From JACKAQ01 sp965227145 (lineage in GTDB: Bacteria; Calditrichota; Calditrichia; RBG-13-44-9; J075): 64,000 nt of DNA. Below the pieces are notes generated by a model. That model saw nothing but the letters and a program-made list of their open reading frames with translations. It was not told where the DNA came from and made no database searches. This document shows, in pieces, positions 28,618 to 37,223 of the stretch. Position numbers and translations under genes: made by a program. The DNA lies in the NCBI GenBank assembly GCA_965227145.1, contig OZ245730.1, forward strand, positions 5,890,001 to 5,954,000. Reading direction: 5' to 3'. Positions within the stretch are counted from its first letter, which is position 1, and every line of letters starts with the position of its first letter.

Positions 28618-30804
28618 ATGAATATTGCAAAAACGAAAATCGGTAGACGCGCTTTTATCAAAAGCACTGTTGTGGCCGGCGGCGGAATGATGCTCGGCTT
28701 CAGTTGGTTGGCGGCTTGCACATCCAGCCCGAAAGAGGCATTGAAGATGCCCAAGGAGTGGTTCGAGATCAACGGCTATCTGAAAATCGGTGAAAATGGC
28801 GTTGTTACCATTGTGTCGCCAAATCCGGAGATCGGACAGAACGTGAAAACTGCCATGCCCATGATTGTGGCGGATGAACTGGATGTCGATTGGAAAATGG
28901 TCGTCGTTGAACAAGGTCCGCTGAATACCGCCATTTTCACCCGGCAATTGGCCGGCGGAAGCCAGGCCATTCGGCAAGGCTGGCAGGGGCTGCGCATGGC
29001 CGGCGCAACCGCACGCAAGATGCTGCGGCAAGCTGCAGCACAAACCTGGCAGGTGCCTCTGGACGAAATCACCACTGATTCAGGAATCGTATATCACAGA
29101 AAAAGCGGAAAGCAAGCCGGTTATGGCGAACTGGCTTCTGCAGCCGCGCAAATTCCGGTGCCGGAGGAAGTGGAATTAAAAGACGTCAAAGATTTCAAAA
29201 TTATCGGAACATCGAAAAAGAATGTGGACGGGTTGAAAATCGTTACGGGTCAACCCCTGTTTGGATTGGATTATCACAAAAAGGGAATGCTCATCGCCAT
29301 GATTGCCCATCCCCCGGCATTTGGTTTGAAGCTGAAATCCGTCAACGATACAACCGCCAAAAGTATGCCCGGCATCAAAGATGTGTTCACCATCCAAACC
29401 TACAACGATGAGAATGAAAAACAGTGGTCCGATGTCAGCGCATTTAACGATCTGGTTGTGGTGGTCGGAAATTCAACCTGGGAAGTGCTGAACGCCAAAA
29501 AAGCATTGAAGCTGGAATGGGAACCGGTTGAAGGTTCTGCACCCGAAAACTCCGGCATGCACACTCAATTAATGAATGAAAGCGGCGCCAAACCCGGACG
29601 TGTCCGACGCAAAGATGGTAATCCCGAATCTGCGTTTAAAAACGCCGCCAAAGTCATCGAAGGCACTTACACAGCACCGTTTTTGGCACACAATACTATG
29701 GAACCGATGAACTTTTTTGCCGATGTTACAGCGGATAAAGCAGAACTGGTCGGTCCCACGCAAACACCGGAATTCATGGAAAAATCTATATCTACCCGGC
29801 TGGGGTTACCGCTGGAAAAAATCGATATTCAGATGACCCGAATGGGCGGCGGTTTCGGGCGGCGGTTGTATGGCCATTTTATGGTAGAAGCGGCGGTTAT
29901 TTCGCAAAAAGTGAAGGCGCCGGTCAAGCTCATTTACACCCGGGAAGACGACATGACCTTTGGCACTTACCGCCCCGCCTATCATGCTTATTTCCGTGCG
30001 GCGCTGGATGCCGAAAATAACCTTACTGCCTTTCATGTTCGCGCCGGCGGCACGCGCGACAGTTCGTTACGCGCAAATCGTTTCCCGGCCGGTTCGGTGG
30101 ACAATTATCTGGCAGAAGACTGGACGATCGATTCCAACATCACCATCGGCGCATTCCGGGCACCGGGATCGAACTTTATGGCGGTAGCAGAACAATCCTT
30201 TCTCGACGAAGTCGCAGAAGCTGCCGGAAAAGATCCCATCGCATTCCGGCTCGAATTGTTAAATCGTGCGAAGAAAAATCCCGTTGGTGAAAACAACGAT
30301 TACGATGCCGATCGCTACGCCGGCGTTCTGGAATTGGTTCGCGAAAAATCGGGTTGGGGAAAAGAAGCATCGAACCTGCACAGAGGCGTGGCAGCTTATT
30401 ATTGCCATAATTCGTATGTGGCGAATGTGGTTGACATGGCGATCGAAAATGGAAAACCGGTCATTCATAACGTTTACAACGCAGTCGATTGCGGCATCGT
30501 CGTGAATCCCGACGCAGCCATAAATATGATCGAAGGCGGCGTTGTGGACGGCATCGGTCACGCCATGTATAGCGAACTCACCTTTAATAATGGTGAGCCG
30601 CAACAGAAGAATTTTGACAATTATCGCCTGATCCGGCACAGCGAAGCACCCAAATCCATCGAGGTTCATTTTGTAAAAAATGAAATCGACCCAACGGGAC
30701 TTGGCGAACCGCCGTTTCCGCCTGTCATGGGTGCACTCGCAAATGCGCTGTATAAGGCGACCGGTCAGCGCCATTATCACCAGCCGTTTATCAAGAATAT
30801 TTAA
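28618..30804 (+). CDS. Molybdopterin-binding catalytic subunit of a molybdenum hydroxylase (IorB-like), Tat-exported
   Basis: 728 aa from ATG 28618. The N-terminus carries a twin-arginine signal (IGRRAFIKSTVVAGG) that ends in a lipobox-like LAAC with Cys34. The enzyme is therefore probably periplasmic and may be lipid-anchored. Family landmarks include MGGGFGRRLYGHFMVEAA (cofactor-binding glycine loop) and the C-terminal GLGEPPFPPVMGALANAL, whose Glu is at the place of the active-site base. The family hydroxylates aldehydes or N-heterocycles. It forms an operon with the 2Fe-2S subunit before it and the XdhC and MobA-like maturation genes after it. Confidence 0.93.
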   Translation: MNIAKTKIGRRAFIKSTVVAGGGMMLGFSWLAACTSSPKEALKMPKEWFEINGYLKIGENGVVTIVSPNPEIGQNVKTAMPMIVADELDVDWKMVVVEQGPLNTAIFTRQLAGGSQAIRQGWQGLRMAGATARKMLRQAAAQTWQVPLDEITTDSGIVYHRKSGKQAGYGELASAAAQIPVPEEVELKDVKDFKIIGTSKKNVDGLKIVTGQPLFGLDYHKKGMLIAMIAHPPAFGLKLKSVNDTTAKSMPGIKDVFTIQTYNDENEKQWSDVSAFNDLVVVVGNSTWEVLNAKKALKLEWEPVEGSAPENSGMHTQLMNESGAKPGRVRRKDGNPESAFKNAAKVIEGTYTAPFLAHNTMEPMNFFADVTADKAELVGPTQTPEFMEKSISTRLGLPLEKIDIQMTRMGGGFGRRLYGHFMVEAAVISQKVKAPVKLIYTREDDMTFGTYRPAYHAYFRAALDAENNLTAFHVRAGGTRDSSLRANRFPAGSVDNYLAEDWTIDSNITIGAFRAPGSNFMAVAEQSFLDEVAEAAGKDPIAFRLELLNRAKKNPVGENNDYDADRYAGVLELVREKSGWGKEASNLHRGVAAYYCHNSYVANVVDMAIENGKPVIHNVYNAVDCGIVVNPDAAINMIEGGVVDGIGHAMYSELTFNNGEPQQKNFDNYRLIRHSEAPKSIEVHFVKNEIDPTGLGEPPFPPVMGALANALYKATGQRHYHQPFIKNI

Positions 30805-30847
30805 ACGATATTTTTGGGAATCATTTCGTTTTTATCAAATTTGACGT

Positions 30848-31864
30848 ATGACGAATGAAATAAAGCAGCTTTTTGAAACCGCAGAAATTTGGCGTAAATC
30901 CGGAAAAAACAGTGTTTTGGTAACCGTTGTCGATCTGAAAGGCTCGTCCTATCGGCGACCCGGCGTGCGAATGTTAATCAGCGATACCGGCGAAACCTGT
31001 GGTGCCGTCAGCGGCGGTTGTGTCGAAAAAGAAATACAGCATCAGGCCCAAAGCGTTTTCAAATCCGGCAACGCCAAAATTATCACTTACGATGGTCGTT
31101 TCCGGCTCGGCTGCGAAGGCATCCTTTTCATGTTGCTGGAACCTTTTTCCGTTTCCGATGCGATGCTGGAAAGCTTCCATTCCGCGCTAAAAAACCGGCA
31201 ATCCTTCAAAACTGAATCCTATTATTACCATGTGCCCGGAGAATATGCCGCCATCGGCTCCCAACTGATTGTGAACGGCAAAACATTTTCGTTCAATCCC
31301 GCTTTTCACCCGGATCAAATAGAAGATCAACAAAAATTTTCCCAAACCTTTCCGCCTATTTTCCAGTTGCATATTTTTGGCGCAGAGCACGATGCCGTTC
31401 AACTGTGCAAAGCGGCGCATTTGTTGGGTTGGGAAGTAACCATTGTGGCATCGCCGGATGAAGCCAAATCGATAACGTATTTTCCCGGCGCTGACCGCTT
31501 TGTTTCGTCCACTTTCGACCAGTTGGATACTTCCGGATTCGATGCGCAATCCGCAATAATTTTAATGACACACAGTTTTAATAAAGATGTTCAATATCTG
31601 ATGGCGCTCCGACATGTTACACCAGCTTATTTTGCGTTGTTGGGTCCGAAAGACCGGCGTGAGCGCATTTTGTCCAAATTTCTGGAATATTGCCCGGACA
31701 CATCGCTGGCATTTCTGGAACAGTTGCGCAGCCCGGCGGGACTGAATATCGGTGCGGAAAATGCGCCGGAAATCGCAGTTTCCATATTGGCGGAAATTTT
31801 AAGCGCCATCCGAAATCAACAGCCGATGGCGCTGAAAGATAAATCGGGCAGCATTCATGGTTAA
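30848..31864 (+). CDS. XdhC/CoxI-family molybdenum cofactor maturation protein
   Basis: 338 aa, the typical length. The N-terminal XdhC/CoxI motif is seen as GSSYRRPGVRMLISDTGE and GAVSGGCVEKEI. A Rossmann-like C-terminal domain follows, with FGAEHDAVQLCKAAHLLGWE and the end motif PAGLNIGAENAPEIAVSILA. XdhC proteins bind and sulfurate the molybdenum cofactor and insert it into hydroxylases, here most likely the two-subunit enzyme just upstream. The stop overlaps the start of the next gene by 8 bp, which suggests translational coupling. Confidence 0.93.
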   Translation: MTNEIKQLFETAEIWRKSGKNSVLVTVVDLKGSSYRRPGVRMLISDTGETCGAVSGGCVEKEIQHQAQSVFKSGNAKIITYDGRFRLGCEGILFMLLEPFSVSDAMLESFHSALKNRQSFKTESYYYHVPGEYAAIGSQLIVNGKTFSFNPAFHPDQIEDQQKFSQTFPPIFQLHIFGAEHDAVQLCKAAHLLGWEVTIVASPDEAKSITYFPGADRFVSSTFDQLDTSGFDAQSAIILMTHSFNKDVQYLMALRHVTPAYFALLGPKDRRERILSKFLEYCPDTSLAFLEQLRSPAGLNIGAENAPEIAVSILAEILSAIRNQQPMALKDKSGSIHG

Positions 31865-32441
31865 CGTTCCGCACCTGCTGTTAGCTGCCGGCGGTTCCCG
31901 CAGAATGGGGCAGCCCAAACAATTGTTGCGCTGGGGAAACCAAACGCTTATTGAACATCAAATTGATATCCGCTTGCAAACCGGTCAACCGGTAGCCGTT
32001 GTTTTGGGTGCTTATTCGGATCTTATTTTACCCGTCATCGAACCATTGCCCGTTACCATTTTTATCAACAATGAATGGGCGAACGGCATGGGAAATTCCA
32101 TCGCGTTTGGGATAAACATGTGCCGCAACTCATTTTCAATGGATGGCGTTCTCATTTCCCTGATTGATCAACCGCTGGTCACTCGTTCGCATTTTGAAAA
32201 TATGCTCGGTTCATTTCAACCCGGTGGCAAACAAATGATTATTTCACAATCTGCTTCCGGCTGGAAAGGTGTTCCGGCGCTGTTCGACCGGTTTTATTTT
32301 GATGAACTGCAACTTCTGGATGGTGAAGATGGCGCCAGAAACATCATCCGAAGCCACCGCGAAAATGTGAAAAGCATCGAATGCAATGACCAACTTGATG
32401 ATATCGATACGCCCGAAGACTATCGGCAATTGCTTCGCTGA
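31857..32441 (+). CDS. MobA/MocA-like molybdenum cofactor nucleotidyltransferase
   Basis: 194 aa. It opens with the nucleotidyltransferase signature LLAAGGSRRMGQPKQLLRW (NTP-binding loop and Lys), and keeps the metal-site region LISLIDQPLVT and the end motif DIDTPEDYRQL. This group transfers CMP or GMP to molybdopterin; the hydroxylase upstream would be expected to use the cytosine form (MocA), but the sequence does not decide this. It overlaps xdhC by 8 bp and is the last gene of the operon. Confidence 0.88.
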   Translation: MVNVPHLLLAAGGSRRMGQPKQLLRWGNQTLIEHQIDIRLQTGQPVAVVLGAYSDLILPVIEPLPVTIFINNEWANGMGNSIAFGINMCRNSFSMDGVLISLIDQPLVTRSHFENMLGSFQPGGKQMIISQSASGWKGVPALFDRFYFDELQLLDGEDGARNIIRSHRENVKSIECNDQLDDIDTPEDYRQLLR

Positions 32442-32573
32442 ATTGCCATCCGCGCATTTTGAACCACACCAATTTTTTCCCACCCATCATTGCTCACAAT
32501 ATCAAAACCGGTGCAGTTACCACGGTTGACGGCGTTTAGCCGGAGGGAATAATTATTAAAAAGATTTTTTTTC

Positions 32574-32602
32574 TTGCATCTTGCTTGTCATGCTTGTATT
32601 AT
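32574..32602 (+). promoter_or_regulatory. Candidate promoter of the GntR gene
   Basis: TTGCAT (32574-32579), 17-nt spacer, TATTAT (32597-32602). The expected start near 32609 lies inside a short inverted repeat, which suits autoregulation. Confidence 0.5.
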
Positions 32603-32622
32603 TAGTTCAAGTAGTATAACTA
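32603..32622 (+). promoter_or_regulatory. Candidate GntR operator
   Basis: TAGTT-N10-AACTA, an inverted repeat right behind the -10 box and just ahead of the Shine-Dalgarno sequence. Repressors of the YtrA group usually bind such sites in their own promoter. The assignment is inferred from position. Confidence 0.4.
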
Positions 32623-32637
32623 AAAGGAAATAAATGT

Positions 32638-33018
32638 ATGGAGATAATCATCGATTCAGGTGACTCTGTTCCGGTGTTTGCTCAGATAATCGACCAAATC
32701 AAGTCCGCTGTTCTCAGCGGTGATATCAATCCGGGGGAAGCCCTGCCGTCCATCCGGCAACTTGCCAACGATCTGGAGTTGAATCACAATACGGTCGCGA
32801 AAGCTTATCGATTATTGGAACGAGATTCGGTCATTCAAACCAAAGGATATCGCGGCACATTTATCCATCCGGATGCCAGGGCAAACAGCAAAGTTGATAT
32901 AAATGCGTGGGCGGAATCCAGGTTAAATGAAATAATAAAACAATTCCGAAAATCCGGTGTAACAGATTCCGAAATCCGGATTGCCTTTCGGAAAGCTATG
33001 AATAACAATAACTTATGA
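32638..33018 (+). CDS. GntR-family repressor, YtrA type
   Basis: 126 aa, the short length typical of the YtrA subgroup, which has a winged helix but only a small C-terminal dimerisation part. The N-terminus SVPVFAQIIDQIKSAVLSG and the helix-turn-helix LPSIRQLANDLELNHNTVAK are diagnostic. AAAGGAAA stands 7 nt before ATG 32638. YtrA regulators normally control a co-transcribed membrane protein or ABC transporter, and here a membrane protein gene starts 12 bp after the stop. Confidence 0.92.
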   Translation: MEIIIDSGDSVPVFAQIIDQIKSAVLSGDINPGEALPSIRQLANDLELNHNTVAKAYRLLERDSVIQTKGYRGTFIHPDARANSKVDINAWAESRLNEIIKQFRKSGVTDSEIRIAFRKAMNNNNL

Positions 33019-33029
33019 GGAAATAAAAA

Positions 33030-33893
33030 ATGTCAAATGATATCTTGTTTTATATTGTGTTCTTATGTCAGGTTGTTCTGATTTCGTATTATATCCCGGG
33101 AAAAATACTCGAACGGATGAAACTGGTTGTAAAAAAATATCCGCCATCGAGCTATCCCAAACTCTATCCGGTATCGATTGAAAAAATTGAACGCGGGCAA
33201 CGCAATTTCAGGAATATGAATGCCGTTATTTTCATCACCGGAATTCTGTTGGTAGTCGCTGGAATTTTTACAGACTATGAGGTGGCGGGCGATTGGGATA
33301 ACGTACTACTCAATTTATTTTTCTTTCTCCAGTTTTCCCCGATGTTGGTTTCTGAAATTTTAGCATTCAAATATTACAAATTGATGCGAAATGCGAATTC
33401 GGACACCACGCGCAAAGCTGAACTGCGCCCCCGCCGGTTGTTTGATTTCGTTTCGCCAAGGCTGTTAGGTACAGGGATTTTTGTGTATATCGCATTTATC
33501 CTGTTTGCTTTTTCTGCATATCCAAACCAGTTTTATCTGGGCAGTAAAGCAACCAACATGATAGCGGTGCTTACGTGTGGCAACCTGTTTTTTACCGCAC
33601 TAATTCTCTGGAATATTTATGGAAAAAAACTGGACCCGTATCAGGCAAATAAAGATCGCAACCGTCAAATAAGCCTGACCGTAAAATCGCTGATTTTTAT
33701 CAGCATCGCCGCCACTGTATTTTTGATGATTAGCATCATAGTGGACGTGTTCTATCTGGATCACCTGATACCAACGTTTTTGAGCATGTATTATATATTG
33801 TTGGCGATCATCAGTTTCCGGACGCTGATACCCGCTCTGCAAATTGACGACACGGATTTTGAGGTGTACAAAGAAAAATCGGCAACGAACTAA
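33030..33893 (+). CDS. Unknown multi-spanning membrane protein
   Basis: 287 aa, not recognised. Hydrophobic stretches near residues 5-22, 65-85, 88-108, 150-168, 178-198, 218-240 and 245-262 suggest six or seven membrane helices, with basic loops between (LRPRRLFDF, YGKKLDPYQANKDRNRQ). It starts 12 bp after the GntR gene, behind its own GAGGAAAT, so the two form one unit that the repressor probably controls. A strong terminator follows. No transporter or enzyme motif is visible. Confidence 0.8.
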   Translation: MSNDILFYIVFLCQVVLISYYIPGKILERMKLVVKKYPPSSYPKLYPVSIEKIERGQRNFRNMNAVIFITGILLVVAGIFTDYEVAGDWDNVLLNLFFFLQFSPMLVSEILAFKYYKLMRNANSDTTRKAELRPRRLFDFVSPRLLGTGIFVYIAFILFAFSAYPNQFYLGSKATNMIAVLTCGNLFFTALILWNIYGKKLDPYQANKDRNRQISLTVKSLIFISIAATVFLMISIIVDVFYLDHLIPTFLSMYYILLAIISFRTLIPALQIDDTDFEVYKEKSATN

Positions 33894-33962
33894 ATGAAAA
33901 TCTTTTGCGCCGGTTTAGCCGGATGAGCTGTTTTTAATAATCACCGTTCGCTTATTTTTTGC

Positions 33963-34004
33963 AAAAAAGCCAGCCCGGTAAACTTATCCGGCTGGCTTTT
34001 TTTT
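33963..34004 (+). terminator. Intrinsic terminator after the GntR unit
   Basis: AAAAGCCAGCC-CGG pairs with CCGG-CTGGCTTTT (one bulged base), followed by eight T. Confidence 0.9.
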
Positions 34005-34084
34005 GCAGAAAATAGTAAGCGATATTTATTTAAAAAGGAGAGATTTTCGGTATGAAAGTTATATGTAAACTATAAACGGGTATG

Positions 34085-34215
34085 ATCTTAACTTTTCGGG
34101 CTGGAGACTCCTGCCTTCGCAGGAGTGACAAACCTCCTCCGAATGGTCATTTCCCGATTCTCGGGACAGGCTCTGCGAATGCAGGAATCTCATTCTCATT
34201 TGGGAAAAGGTTAAG
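34085..34215. repeat. Palindromic intergenic repeat element
   Basis: Nested inverted repeats: ACTCCTGC/GCAGGAGT (34107-34126), CCCGA/TCGGG (34153-34165), and a reverse-oriented copy of the first (CTGCGAATGCAGGAATCTC, 34172-34190). The outer arms CTTAACTTTT and AAAAGGTTAAG are also roughly inverted. Related 'ATTCC...GGAATGACA' hairpins lie at 55166-55187 and 63531-63557. Confidence 0.5.
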
Positions 34216-34374
34216 TTTATGGTCATATGTAGATTATACAATCAAGAAATATATGGCAAATGCAAACGTAATTGAACGATTCTTATATTTTTTATACGTA
34301 ACCCCAAAAAATTTCAATTTATAGCACAACACAAAGAAGATATAACCAGAATGAAATTTGACGGAGGTTTCTAT

Positions 34375-34416
34375 CAACCGGCGATTCGGGATGTGTTTCG
34401 AAAAGCCGGTTTTTTT
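34375..34416 (+). terminator. Hairpin with T-run, between genes
   Basis: AACCGGC (34375-34381) pairs with GCCGGTT (34404-34410) around a 22-nt loop and is followed by T. The gene that ends against it is on the opposite strand, so its use is unclear. Confidence 0.45.
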
Positions 34417-34424
34417 TGCTGATA

Positions 34425-36170
34425 TTAAGGCAGGTATTGGAAGTTCAGCGCTTCTACTTTGGTCAGGAAAATATTTCGTCCGCCCAGGCTGATCAAAATA
34501 GTGTTGTCGAACTGTGCTTTTCCGCGATAGCTGCCAACGGCAAACACATCGCCACGGCGATCGGCAATAATTCCCATCCCGAACTGATCCTCATCCCCTT
34601 CAATTTGAATAGCGCCGGAAAATAATCCATCCGGATTGAATTTGGCAATAAACACATCATCGCCGTTCCCGCTATCAAATGTGATGTCGCTGTCCGGGAA
34701 CCGGATTTGCCCGGTAAAATGCCCGATAATAAAACTATTCCCTTCGCCGTCAACCGTTAATCCGCGAGCTGCCAGCCGGGTAAAATTTCCGCTGACCGGA
34801 ATTGCCCACTGCAAACGACAGCTTGCATCATATTTTGCGAGAAAAAGATTCCTGTTTATTTCATCGCCGGCGGGTGGTGTTTTTTCCAAACGGATATCGC
34901 CAAAAAATACTTCCGGTCCGGAGTAAAAACCGGTTACCAGAATATTGTTCTGCGCATCAACTGCCAAATCGTGCGCCTCGTCCCTGCCCGCGCCGCCAGC
35001 CCGGACTGCGCTAATCAGGTTACCATCCGCATCATATTTGCTGATGAACAAATCCAGTAATCCGGCACTTTTTAACGTATCAGCGCCAAAATCGGCGGTG
35101 CCGGAAAATTGCCCCGCGATGATCACGTTCCCGAGTGCGTCTGTGGCAATTGCCCGGGCGACATCTCCGCCGGGCGTTTCGGCGCTGCCTGCCGTTCGGA
35201 CCCACTGTAATTTTCCGTCGGGATTATATTTAACCACAAAAATATCGTTGCCGCCGCGCGTATCGATGGTTACGCTGTCGAACATCACCGTGCCGCCGAG
35301 GTTGTGATGCGCAAAGCTCCCGCAAACAATGACGTTGCCGGCGGCGTCTGCTGCAACATCGTAACCGGCAACCGCAAAGCTGCCTGAGGCGTGCCGGATC
35401 CAGTCTATCTCACCATTTTTGGAATACTTGGCGATGAACAGATTTGCGTTAGGGCCGCTGCTTTTTAGCCGGATATCCTCAAAATCAACTTCGCCGATAA
35501 AACCGCCGGTGATAATCAGATTCTCATTTTGATCCGTTGCGATGCCCAAACCCTGATTGTGACCGCTTTGGCCGGAGAGTGCGCCGCTGCCGCTGGTTTG
35601 TTTCGCCCATAAATTATTTCCGGCGGGGTCAAATTTTGCCACAAAAATATCGCTGCCGTTTTGGCTGCGCAATTGTTGATTGTCAAATAAAAGTGTTGAA
35701 TCAAATTCGCCGGTGATGAAGGAGTTGTTCCGGCTGTCCAGCGCGATGCCCCACGCGTTGGTTTCCGGACCGCTGCCGGCAACGTCCGATACAAATATAA
35801 ACCTTGCCAAAAAATACATCGCCGGCAATGCGATAGCCGCAAGGGTAAGCAGCGCAAATTGCCACGACCAGCTTTTGGCCTGCCGACCCAAATTTTGCCG
35901 GGATGAAACAGCCGCAGGACGAATGGCCGGTTCCTGTTCGTCAGTTGTTTCCACGATTTCCTGCAATTCTTCCCGGAATCGCAACGCCTCGAAACAGATT
36001 TTGCAATAAAAAGTATGTTCGTCAAACGCATCCCGCTCTGCTGCGGTCAACTCGCCGGACATATATTGATCAATGACAATATCACGGTCGGGAATGCCGC
36101 AGGTATCATCCACAATCCGGTAGGGAAAATACCGCTGGAAACCGTGTTCGTCATTTATTTCGTGTTTCAT
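34425..36170 (-). CDS. Anti-sigma factor (zinc-finger type) fused to a periplasmic SBBP beta-propeller
   Basis: 581 aa, ATG 36170 with GAGGG 7 nt upstream. The cytoplasmic N-terminus carries an anti-sigma zinc-finger pattern H52-x3-C56-x2-C59 after the 'YMSGELTAAERDAFDEH' helix. One membrane helix (about 104-126) follows. Residues about 130-575 are propeller repeats of the SBBP type (GIALDSRNNSFITGEFDST, DIFVAKFDPAGNNLWAKQ, about nine copies). The gene lies 85 bp downstream of a sigma-like gene on the same strand. An anti-sigma factor whose outer part is a propeller would sense a surface or periplasmic signal; this is inferred from domain order. Confidence 0.85.
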   Translation of the reverse strand: MKHEINDEHGFQRYFPYRIVDDTCGIPDRDIVIDQYMSGELTAAERDAFDEHTFYCKICFEALRFREELQEIVETTDEQEPAIRPAAVSSRQNLGRQAKSWSWQFALLTLAAIALPAMYFLARFIFVSDVAGSGPETNAWGIALDSRNNSFITGEFDSTLLFDNQQLRSQNGSDIFVAKFDPAGNNLWAKQTSGSGALSGQSGHNQGLGIATDQNENLIITGGFIGEVDFEDIRLKSSGPNANLFIAKYSKNGEIDWIRHASGSFAVAGYDVAADAAGNVIVCGSFAHHNLGGTVMFDSVTIDTRGGNDIFVVKYNPDGKLQWVRTAGSAETPGGDVARAIATDALGNVIIAGQFSGTADFGADTLKSAGLLDLFISKYDADGNLISAVRAGGAGRDEAHDLAVDAQNNILVTGFYSGPEVFFGDIRLEKTPPAGDEINRNLFLAKYDASCRLQWAIPVSGNFTRLAARGLTVDGEGNSFIIGHFTGQIRFPDSDITFDSGNGDDVFIAKFNPDGLFSGAIQIEGDEDQFGMGIIADRRGDVFAVGSYRGKAQFDNTILISLGGRNIFLTKVEALNFQYLP

Positions 36171-36255
36171 TGAGTAACCCTCAAACGCACTAATTCATAT
36201 CGGATAATAATATCTTCATTAATTTTGTTGAAAAATTGAAACATAAGCCAGCCGG

Positions 36256-37029
36256 TTAAGCAGCGGTTTCGAACAGTTGAAATAAAAGCGGCATCGCAAA
36301 AGCCAGCATGCCCAAATAGTCCGGTGCATTTAATTTTTTTCGCAATAATTTGATGGCATAATTGATCAATTCCGCCACTTTAGCGGTTGATTCCAGATTC
36401 ATCGCATTCATAATTTGTTTATTCGATAAGCCGTCGATGTGTTTTAATTTCAATATTTTCCAATATTTAGCATGTTTTTTATTGCATCGCAACAGATGGA
36501 TCGTTTTGAACAAATCCTCTTTTCGCAATTTTTCTTCCAGATCAACCTGTTGATCGATCAGCTCAAAACGATCGTAAAATTGCCGGTCAATCGAAATTTT
36601 GAAATGGATTTCCCGGTAGATTTTTTCCAGCCCGTCATTGATTTTATTTTTGGCGATGCCAAAAACCAGCGATGGCAGATTGCCTTTTTCCGGGCTGTAC
36701 TGACCGTTGCGGATGTATAAAATGACCGAGGTTAAAATTTGTTGACGGGTATCTTTTATCAGCGCCAGCCGGATATCCTCTTTAAACACATCATCCGGGC
36801 TGATTTTTCTGCTGACCAACCGGGTAACCTCATCCGCAAAATGTGAGTAAATTTGCGCTGCGGCGTCCTGCATTGCTGTGATTGCGATCAGCCCCTCCTG
36901 ATATTCTTCATCGGAAAGATGGTTCCTGTCGATGCGCCTTTCCCATTCACCGCCCTGCCGTATAATGGAAATCCATTCCTGAAATTGTTGATCATTTTTC
37001 AAATGGTCGGAAGAATTTGAATCGCTCAT
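36256..37029 (-). CDS. Sigma-70-family (ECF-like) RNA polymerase sigma factor, divergent
   Basis: 257 aa from ATG 37029, with AAAGG about 6 nt upstream; the ATG 63 bp further up lacks such a site. Region 2-like helices run about residues 60-140 (FADEVTRLVSRK, GNLPSLVFGIAKNKINDGLEKI). A region 4-like helix-turn-helix follows near residues 195-235 (LKHIDGLSNKQIMNAMNLES, then LINYAIKLLRKKL). It is longer than a usual ECF factor, with extra N- and C-terminal parts, and its similarity is weak. Its partner is the anti-sigma gene downstream. Confidence 0.75.
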   Translation of the reverse strand: MSDSNSSDHLKNDQQFQEWISIIRQGGEWERRIDRNHLSDEEYQEGLIAITAMQDAAAQIYSHFADEVTRLVSRKISPDDVFKEDIRLALIKDTRQQILTSVILYIRNGQYSPEKGNLPSLVFGIAKNKINDGLEKIYREIHFKISIDRQFYDRFELIDQQVDLEEKLRKEDLFKTIHLLRCNKKHAKYWKILKLKHIDGLSNKQIMNAMNLESTAKVAELINYAIKLLRKKLNAPDYLGMLAFAMPLLFQLFETAA

Positions 37030-37223
37030 CGAGGCCTTTACGGGATTATTCGCAAGATTACCGGTTAAATTTACGCATGTTAACTGAAGCAATGCAAGTG
37101 ATTAACAATGGCGAAATTTGAAAACAAATTTTCATTTTCCGGGTTGCCTTAATCACAATTTTGATGTTAATTCTAAACATTAAAAATGATTATTCCGCAA
37201 CCATTAACTGAGAAGCAGTGCAT

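Larger units (their letters stand above)
33894..34424. other. Intergenic region with two terminators and a palindromic repeat element
   Basis: 531 bp without a credible gene. It contains the terminator at 33963-34004, a repeat element at 34085-34215, and a T-run hairpin at 34375-34416. A 23-codon frame from ATG 34350 runs into that hairpin, but I do not call it a gene. Confidence 0.6.

Noticed and set aside
34350..34421. 23-codon frame ending in the T-run hairpin
   Set aside because: No ribosome site worth the name, and the last codons are the hairpin itself. Too short to support.
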